Below are positions 58,604 through 64,000 of a DNA stretch of 64,000 nt, piece after piece. The notes below the pieces were generated by a model. That model was not told the origin of the DNA. It made no database searches and saw only the letters and a program-made list of their open reading frames with translations. Origin of the DNA: Microbacterium sp. SS28 (GTDB lineage Bacteria; Actinomycetota; Actinomycetes; Actinomycetales; Microbacteriaceae); NCBI RefSeq assembly GCF_022761035.1, contig NZ_JAKWJP010000004.1:310001-374000 (forward strand), given 5' to 3'. Numbering within the stretch: the first letter of the stretch is position 1; each line of letters opens with the position of its first letter. Made by a program: the position numbers and the translations under genes.

Positions 58604-59287
58604 TCATGATAGGCGCGCGGGAGTCGCAGCCGAGGGGGTCGCGGCCCGCGCCCGACGCCGGATGACGACCTCGGCCGCCGCGAGGTTGATCGCCCACCCG
58701 GCCGCCATGAGCACGGTGTGCATGACGCGGCTCGGCGTGCCGATGAGCAGCGTGTACGGCAGGAACATCAGCACCTGGGTGCCGGCGCCGAGCCCGATGG
58801 CGTAGGCGCGCGTCATCCATGCGCTGTGGGTCGCGACATCCCCTCTTCGGATCGCGAGGACTGCGACGACGATCGCGGCGGCCATCGCCGTGGCGAGCAC
58901 GATGCGGATGGCCGACAGGCCAGGCCCTGTGACCGTCGCCGGCAGCGCGTAGAAGAGCGTCATCCACAGCGCCGACAGCGCCGAGGCGAGCCCCGCCGGT
59001 GCGACGATGCGCCCCGCGATGCGATGCCAGCGCCGTCGGCGCAGCGACGGCGCGAACTGCAGCGCGCCGAGCACGAGGAAGACGCTCGAGCCGACGATGT
59101 GCACGATGACGGGCGCCGGCGAGTCGAAGAACCGCGCGCTCTCGGCGGTCGGGGCGCCGGTCGTGAGCTGACTGAGGCGCGACGCGCCCGCGATCATCGG
59201 CACGAGGCTCAGCGTGATGAGCCCCGCGGGGACGAGCCATTCGGGGCGCCGCCGCGTCGTGCGGCGCGGGGCGGTTGCGGTTGTCAT
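58604..59287 (-). CDS. DUF2306 membrane protein
   Basis: This 227-residue membrane protein has about seven helices and the DUF2306 features VIVHIVGSSVFLVLGALQF, RRRRWHRIAGRI and HSAWMTRAYAIGLGAGTQVL. These resemble heme-associated or cytochrome-b561-like membrane proteins; histidines H near VHIVG, WHRIAG and THSAWM could hold heme (inference). It ends 4 bp before the histidine kinase start, so it is likely part of the same regulatory unit. Confidence 0.82.
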   Translation of the reverse strand: MTTATAPRRTTRRRPEWLVPAGLITLSLVPMIAGASRLSQLTTGAPTAESARFFDSPAPVIVHIVGSSVFLVLGALQFAPSLRRRRWHRIAGRIVAPAGLASALSALWMTLFYALPATVTGPGLSAIRIVLATAMAAAIVVAVLAIRRGDVATHSAWMTRAYAIGLGAGTQVLMFLPYTLLIGTPSRVMHTVLMAAGWAINLAAAEVVIRRRARAATPSAATPARLS

Positions 59288-59407
59288 GCCGCCATGTTCG
59301 CGATCCGGGATGCCGCGCCGCATCGGCCGCGAGGCCCGACTCTCTCGTGCTTTCGGCCGATGTCTGCGCGGGCTCGACGAGGTCGCCCGTCCCGCGCCCG
59401 CTGCACC

Positions 59408-59505
59408 AGATCAGGTGATCTCTCCGGTGCAGGTGGTGGGAGCGGTCCCTCGTCCTGATTCCGCGAAATCACCTGATCTCGCGACGGATGGGGAGAGGGG
59501 AACGG
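59408..59505. repeat. Dispersed palindromic element, copy E
   Basis: Arms at 59408-59433 and 59454-59479 pair in 20 of 26 positions around a 20-nt loop. The left arm differs from copy C (45193-45218) at one base of 26, and both are followed by GGGAACGGATG-like sequence. It lies about 45 bp beyond the putA stop, as copy C lies just beyond the purQ stop. Confidence 0.85.
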
Positions 59506-59550
59506 ATGTCGCGCGCGGCGCCCGCCCTCCCGCGGGCGCCGCGCGGAGCC

Positions 59551-62500
59551 TCAGAGAACCCGGGCCGCGAGGGCGTCCGGGTTGCCGAACCGGTGCGCCG
59601 TGATGCTCACGGCCTGCTCGTGCAGGAACGGCAGCAGCTCGACGCGGCCCGCCCGGGTGACGGGTCCGTCGAACACGGCGATGTCGGGGCGTCCCGCCGC
59701 GGCGCGGTCGAGTACAGCGGCCGTCGCGCCGAGCAGCCGGACGCGCGGGCGCGGCAACGCCGCGAGGCGGGCGTGGGCCGCGGCGGCGTCCTCGCGGACG
59801 ATGCCGACTCCGCTCGCACGCACCGTCGCGTCGACGGCGCCCGGCAGGGCGTCGGCGACCGACAGGCGCACCGCACCGCCGGCGCGGACGGCCGCCGCGA
59901 CGACTCGGGCGATCTCGACGAGAGGCACGCCCGCCTCGGCGCGGATCTCGGTCTCGGCCGGGAGGTAGCGGAAGACGTTGCGCTCGCTCGCGAGACCCGA
60001 CCGGTCGCGCAGCGCGCCGAACTCCTCGTTCCACGCGGACGCGTCCGAGGCGACCGCCTGGGCGAGCCACACCTTCTCGGCGGGATCGAGGGCGGGCCGG
60101 GTCGCGGCGACGATCGCGGCGACCGGCGAGGCCGACGGGGCGGCGGCATCCCGAACCGGCTTGGCGTCGGTCCAGCGACCGAGGCCCGCGAGGTAGTTGG
60201 GTCCGCCGGCCTTGAAGCCTGCGCCGACGACCGACTTCTTCCAGCCGCCGAAGGGCTGGCGCTGCACGATGGCGCCCGTGATCCCGCGGTTGACGTAGAG
60301 ATTGCCGGCCTGCACGCGCGCGAGCCACTGCTTCACCTCGGCGGCGTCGAGCGAGTGCAGGCCCGCCGTCAGGCCGTAGTCGACCTCGTTCTGGATGGCG
60401 ACGGCCTCGTCGAGCGTCGCCGCCGTCATGATGCCGAGGATCGGGCCGAAGTACTCGGTCAGGTGGAACTCCGAGCCGCGGCGCACGCCGTCGCGGACGC
60501 CGGGCGTCCAGAGCCTCGACGCTTCGGCGGGGTCAGCGGCCGAAGAGGCGAGCGCGCGGGGCTCGATGAGCCACGACTCGCCCTCGCCGATCGTCGTGAG
60601 GCCCTCGAGCAGCTTGCCGCTCGGCGGCGCGATGACGGGACCCACCTGCGCGGTCGGATCGGTCGGCAGCGCGGCGTGCAGCGAGCGAACGGCGTCGACG
60701 AGCTGCGTGCGGAAGCGACGCGAGTCGGCGACCGAGCCCACGAGGATCACGAGCGACGCGGCCGAGCACTTCTGGCCCGCGTGCCCGAACGCCGAGTGCA
60801 CGACGTCCTTGACGGCGAGGTCGAGGTCGGCGCTCGGCGTCACGATGATCGCGTTCTTGCCGCTCGTCTCGCCGAGCAGGCGCAGGTCCTGGCGGAAGCC
60901 GCGGAACAGCTCGGCGGTCTCGTAGCCGCCCGTCAGGATCACCTGGTCGACCACGGGGGAGGCCACGAGCCCGGCGCCGAGTGACGAGTCGCTCAGCTGC
61001 ACGAGCTGCAGGACGTCTCTCGGAACACCCGCCTCCCACAGCGCCTCGACCATGACGGCACCGCACCGACGGGCCTGGCGGGCCGGCTTGATCACGACGG
61101 CCGAGCCCGAGGCGAGTGCCGCGAGCGTCGAGCCCGCGGGGATCGCGACGGGGAAGTTCCACGGCGGCGTCACGAGCGTCACGTGAGCGGGCGTGAAGAC
61201 CGCGCCGTCGACGTCGTCGAGCTCCCGGCCGCGCTCGGCGTAGTAGTGCGCGAAGTCGATGGCCTCGGATGCCTCGGGGTCGGCCTGGTCGAGCGTCTTG
61301 CCCGCCTCGGACGCCATGACCTCGAGCAGCTCCGCGCGCCGGGCTTCGAGCACGTCGCCCGCACGGTGCAGGATCGCCGCGCGCGCGTCGGCGCCGAGCG
61401 CCCCCCAGCCTTTGGAGGCCGCGTGGGCCGTCGCGAGCGCGTCGTCGACGGCTGCGGCATCCGTCAGGATCGCGGCGTCGGCCGTCGCGATCCCGAGCTG
61501 CGAGTCCGGGACGCGAGACAGGATCTCGAGGCCCCACGCGCGGTTCGCGGGGACGGCGGGATCCGTGTCGGCCGCGTTCGCGAAGCCGGTCTGCGGCGCG
61601 GGGGCGAGCGAGCGGTCCTGCACGCGATTCGACGGCGGGATGCTGTCATCGAGAGCCCTCAGCGAGGCCAGGAAGCGCTCGGTCTCACGTGCGAGCAGCG
61701 CTGCGTTCGAGTCGAGCTCGAACAGCGCCGACATGAAGTTGTCGCTCGACGCGCCCTCCTCGAGGCGGCGGATGAGGTACGCGATCGCAACGTCGAACTC
61801 GCGAGGGTGCACGACCGGCGTGTAGAGCAGGAGCCCACCGACCTCGCGTCGCACGACCTCGGCGATCGACTCGGCCATGCCGAGGAGCATCTCGTATTCG
61901 ACGCCGGCCGTGACATCGCGCTCCTTCGCGAGCAGCCACGAATGCGCGATGTCGAAGAGGTTGTGCCCCGCGATGCCGAGGCGCACGTTCGCGATGCGCT
62001 CGGGCTCGAGCGCGTAGTCGAGGATGCGCTTGTAGTGCGTGTCGCTTTCCTGCTTGGTCGACCACGTCGCGAGCGGCCAGCCGTGGATCTCGGCGTCGAC
62101 GCGCTCCATCGAGAGGTTCGCGCCCTTGACGAGCCGCACCTTGATGCCCGCGCCGCCGCGCGCACGACGGGCCGCGGCCCATTCCTGCAGGCGGATCATC
62201 GCCGCGAACGAGTCGGGCAGGTAGGCCTGCAGCACGATGCCGGCCTCGAGCTTCTCGAACTCGGGCTCGTCGAGCAGCCGCGTGAACACGGCCATCGTGA
62301 GGTCGAGGTCGCGGTACTCCTCCATGTCGAGGTTGATGAACTTCGCGGCCGGAGACGAGGCCGCGAGCCGGAACAGGGGCGTGAGGCGCAGGGCGATCGC
62401 CTCGACGGCCTCGTCGAAGCCCCACGCGGAATGCGGTCCGACCATCGCCGAGACCTTGACCGAGACGTAGTCGACGTCGTCGCGCGCGAGCAGGCGCATC

Positions 62501-62997
62501 GTGCCCTCGAGCCGGCGCTGCGCCTCGGCCGCACCGAGCACTGCCTCACCGAGGAGGTTGATGTTGAGGCGCACGCCGTCGCGCTTGAGCGCGCTGATCG
62601 CCGTGCCGAGCTTCTCGTCGCGCGCGTCGGCGATGAGGTGGCCGACCATGCGGCGCAGCACGGTGCGGGCGATCGGCACGACGACGCCGGGTGCGATGGG
62701 ACCCGCGACGCCGCCGAGGCGGACGGCCGTGCGCAGGGGAGCAGGCAGGAAGCCGGGGACGAGCGGGGCGACGCGGCGGAGGGCCTGCGCTGCGACCCGC
62801 AGGTCTTCGGGGCGGACGACGCCGTCGACGAACCCGGTCGTGAACTCGAGGCCCGCAGGGTCGCTCAGCACGCCCGCGAGTCGCTGCGCTGCGACGCTCG
62901 CGGGAATCGTGGACGCGTCCTTCAGCCAGCGGTCGACGAGAGCGATGGTCTCGTCGGCGAGGTGCGGGGTGGTCTCGGGAAGGACGGTCGTCGTCAT
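59551..62997 (-). CDS. putA: Bifunctional proline dehydrogenase / glutamate-semialdehyde dehydrogenase
   Basis: This 1148-residue enzyme converts proline to glutamate in two linked steps. Residues 1-480 form the FAD-dependent proline dehydrogenase barrel (DYVSVKVSAM, FINLDMEEYRDLDLT, QAYLPDSF, GAGIKVRLVKGAN); residues 540-1000 form the aldehyde dehydrogenase (PWNFPVAIPAG, Glu in LLGETSGKN near 709, catalytic Cys in GHAGQKCSAAS near 744, NRGITGAIVQRQPFGGWKKS). There is no N-terminal DNA-binding domain, so it is not a self-regulating PutA. AGGAG lies 6 nt before ATG 62995-62997. The divergent LysR gene probably controls it. Confidence 0.96.
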   Translation of the reverse strand: MTTTVLPETTPHLADETIALVDRWLKDASTIPASVAAQRLAGVLSDPAGLEFTTGFVDGVVRPEDLRVAAQALRRVAPLVPGFLPAPLRTAVRLGGVAGPIAPGVVVPIARTVLRRMVGHLIADARDEKLGTAISALKRDGVRLNINLLGEAVLGAAEAQRRLEGTMRLLARDDVDYVSVKVSAMVGPHSAWGFDEAVEAIALRLTPLFRLAASSPAAKFINLDMEEYRDLDLTMAVFTRLLDEPEFEKLEAGIVLQAYLPDSFAAMIRLQEWAAARRARGGAGIKVRLVKGANLSMERVDAEIHGWPLATWSTKQESDTHYKRILDYALEPERIANVRLGIAGHNLFDIAHSWLLAKERDVTAGVEYEMLLGMAESIAEVVRREVGGLLLYTPVVHPREFDVAIAYLIRRLEEGASSDNFMSALFELDSNAALLARETERFLASLRALDDSIPPSNRVQDRSLAPAPQTGFANAADTDPAVPANRAWGLEILSRVPDSQLGIATADAAILTDAAAVDDALATAHAASKGWGALGADARAAILHRAGDVLEARRAELLEVMASEAGKTLDQADPEASEAIDFAHYYAERGRELDDVDGAVFTPAHVTLVTPPWNFPVAIPAGSTLAALASGSAVVIKPARQARRCGAVMVEALWEAGVPRDVLQLVQLSDSSLGAGLVASPVVDQVILTGGYETAELFRGFRQDLRLLGETSGKNAIIVTPSADLDLAVKDVVHSAFGHAGQKCSAASLVILVGSVADSRRFRTQLVDAVRSLHAALPTDPTAQVGPVIAPPSGKLLEGLTTIGEGESWLIEPRALASSAADPAEASRLWTPGVRDGVRRGSEFHLTEYFGPILGIMTAATLDEAVAIQNEVDYGLTAGLHSLDAAEVKQWLARVQAGNLYVNRGITGAIVQRQPFGGWKKSVVGAGFKAGGPNYLAGLGRWTDAKPVRDAAAPSASPVAAIVAATRPALDPAEKVWLAQAVASDASAWNEEFGALRDRSGLASERNVFRYLPAETEIRAEAGVPLVEIARVVAAAVRAGGAVRLSVADALPGAVDATVRASGVGIVREDAAAAHARLAALPRPRVRLLGATAAVLDRAAAGRPDIAVFDGPVTRAGRVELLPFLHEQAVSITAHRFGNPDALAARVL

Positions 62998-63113
62998 GGG
63001 CTGCTCCTGGATCACAGAGGTCTCTATCCAGTGTCCGCGTCGCATCCATGAAAGAAAAGCGATGCTTTCTTCCGTATTCTCTTCATGATTACTTACGTAT
63101 TGGAGGGCGACGG
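62998..63113. promoter_or_regulatory. AT-rich putA-lysR divergent control region
   Basis: This 116-bp divergent region is much more AT-rich than its surroundings. It includes an imperfect inverted repeat GAAAGAAAAGC / GCTTTCTTCC (63052-63082 area) and the TTACGTAT motif (63092-63099) close to the lysR start. These are good sites for the LysR regulator and for two divergent promoters. Confidence 0.55.
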
Positions 63114-64000
63114 ATGCTGGACCTCAAGAAGCTCAGACTCCTGCGTGAACTCCATCTGCGCGGAACGATCGCGGCCGTCGCCGAGTCGGCGGCGTACAGC
63201 CCCTCGGCCGTGTCACAGCACCTCGCCCAGCTCGAGCGCGAGGCCGGCGTCGAACTGCTGCGCAAGTCGGGGCGCGGGCTGCGGCTGACCCCCGCAGCGG
63301 AGCGCCTCGTGGCCCGCACGGCGGATCTGCTCGACGTCATGGAGCTCGCGGAGGCCGAACTGCGGACCTCCGGCGAGGACGTCGTGGGCACCGTGCGCGC
63401 TGCCGTCTTCCAGTCCGCGATGCTCGCACTCATGCCCGCGGCGCTCGAGGCGATGCGCACCGTCGCACCGGACGTGCGCGTCGAACTCGTACAGCGCGAG
63501 CCCGAGACCGCGCTGCGCGAGACGTGGCTGCGCGACTTCGACCTCGTCGTCGCGGAGCACTACCCCGCGCACGCCGCGCCGCACCACCCGGGCCTCGATC
63601 GCCAGCCGCTCACGACCGACGCGATCCGTCTCGCTGTGGCCGTGGAGCACTCCGCCATCGACTCCGTCGCCGCCGCGCGCGACCTGCCGTGGGTCATGGA
63701 GCCGCGCGGCGCGGCCTCGCGTCACTACGCCGAGCAGCAGTGCCGCGCTGCCGGCTTCGAGCCCGACGTGCGCTACGAGACGGCCGACCTGCAGGCGCAC
63801 GTGCGGCTCGTCGAGACGGGCAATGCCGCAGCACTCCTGCCCGATCTCATCTGGACGGGTGCCGAGCCGAGTGGATGCCGCCTCGTCGACCTCCCCGGAA
63901 GCCCCCGCCGGACGGTCTTCACGTCGGCCCGTTCCTCAGGAAGCGAGTTCCCCGCCGTCGCGGTCTTCCGCCGCGTCCTGGCCGAGGTCGCCGCGGCCCT
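63114..64000 (+). CDS. LysR-family regulator of putA (3-prime truncated by window)
   Basis: At least 295 residues are present; the gene continues past the window end. It has the N-terminal LysR helix-turn-helix (LDLKKLRLLRELHLRGTIAAVAESAAYSPSAVSQHLAQLE, split by turns) and an effector-binding domain. GGAGG (63102-63106) is 7 nt before ATG 63114. It is divergent from putA, and LysR proteins commonly regulate their divergent neighbour, so proline-responsive control of putA is likely (inference). Confidence 0.9.
   Translation, partial: MLDLKKLRLLRELHLRGTIAAVAESAAYSPSAVSQHLAQLEREAGVELLRKSGRGLRLTPAAERLVARTADLLDVMELAEAELRTSGEDVVGTVRAAVFQSAMLALMPAALEAMRTVAPDVRVELVQREPETALRETWLRDFDLVVAEHYPAHAAPHHPGLDRQPLTTDAIRLAVAVEHSAIDSVAAARDLPWVMEPRGAASRHYAEQQCRAAGFEPDVRYETADLQAHVRLVETGNAAALLPDLIWTGAEPSGCRLVDLPGSPRRTVFTSARSSGSEFPAVAVFRRVLAEVAAA

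Noticed and set aside
59437..59450. TGGGAGCGGTCCCT, one mismatch from a CebR operator.
   Set aside because: It lies in the loop of palindromic element E, far from any sugar gene, and the mismatch breaks the central palindrome; the other copy of the element lacks it.
1..64000. CRISPR arrays, insertion sequences, prophage genes, tRNA or rRNA genes.
   Set aside because: I looked for regular spaced repeats, transposase or integrase motifs, and cloverleaf/CCA-type features and found none.

Overview
The window is high-GC (about 70 percent) actinobacterial chromosome. Protein sequence style, very strong G/C third-position codon use and the repeated words GGATGCC/GGCATCC point to Microbacteriaceae, most likely Microbacterium or a close relative; this is inference, because no rRNA or tRNA is present. 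I see no phage, transposase, CRISPR array or tRNA. It looks like ordinary chromosome with catabolic clusters and intergenic palindromic repeats.

Layout. 0-9.4 kb: a DUF418-like membrane protein, SufS/SufU, a KimA-like potassium permease, an M20 amidohydrolase, and a GH13 alpha-glucosidase with its LacI repressor and operator. 9.4-20.5 kb: apt, a urate/xanthine permease flanked by two copies of a palindromic repeat, the uricase operon (uraD, uraH, uricase) and, divergently, an allantoin operon (allB, FmdA-type amidase, AtzH-amidase fusion, ureidoglycine-type aminotransferase, allC). 20.5-32.5 kb: mostly small singletons (hemerythrin, SRPBCC, cold-shock protein with an unusual leader, PPOX, an orphan 339-aa protein, a zinc ribbon, SelO, MarR, GNATs, a YtrA-type GntR pair, RecQ fused to a phosphoribosyltransferase-like domain). 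32.5-43.6 kb: an NMT1/SsuBC-type ABC importer, then a five-gene xanthine dehydrogenase operon (xdhC, guanine deaminase, 8-oxoguanine-deaminase-like gene, FAD subunit, fused FeS/Mo subunit) and a MocA-type gene. 43.7-46.3 kb: a hydroxyacid dehydrogenase, DUF1761 and purSQ. 46.4-52.5 kb: a textbook cellobiose locus (cebE-cebF-cebG-bglC-cebR) with three CebR operators. 52.6-64 kb: a SelW-like protein, VOC dioxygenase, uracil permease, purC, TfoX-N, a two-component system with DUF2306, putA and a divergent LysR gene cut by the window end.

How it works together. Guanine, 8-oxoguanine and xanthine are converted to urate, then through 5-hydroxyisourate, OHCU, allantoin and allantoate to ureidoglycine and, by transamination, oxalurate. 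The AtzH-amidase fusion (HpxZ plus HpxY in one chain) and the FmdA-type amidase are well placed to finish oxalurate/oxamate. Four promoters of this system (uraD, allB, xdhC and the ABC-importer binding protein) carry the same exact-spaced element GGAAAC-N10-TAGCGT. I find no other case in the promoters I inspected. This defines a candidate purine regulon and assigns the ABC importer to it.

Many genes here have a -10 hexamer 5-8 nt before the start codon, so leaderless transcription seems common and guided several start choices.
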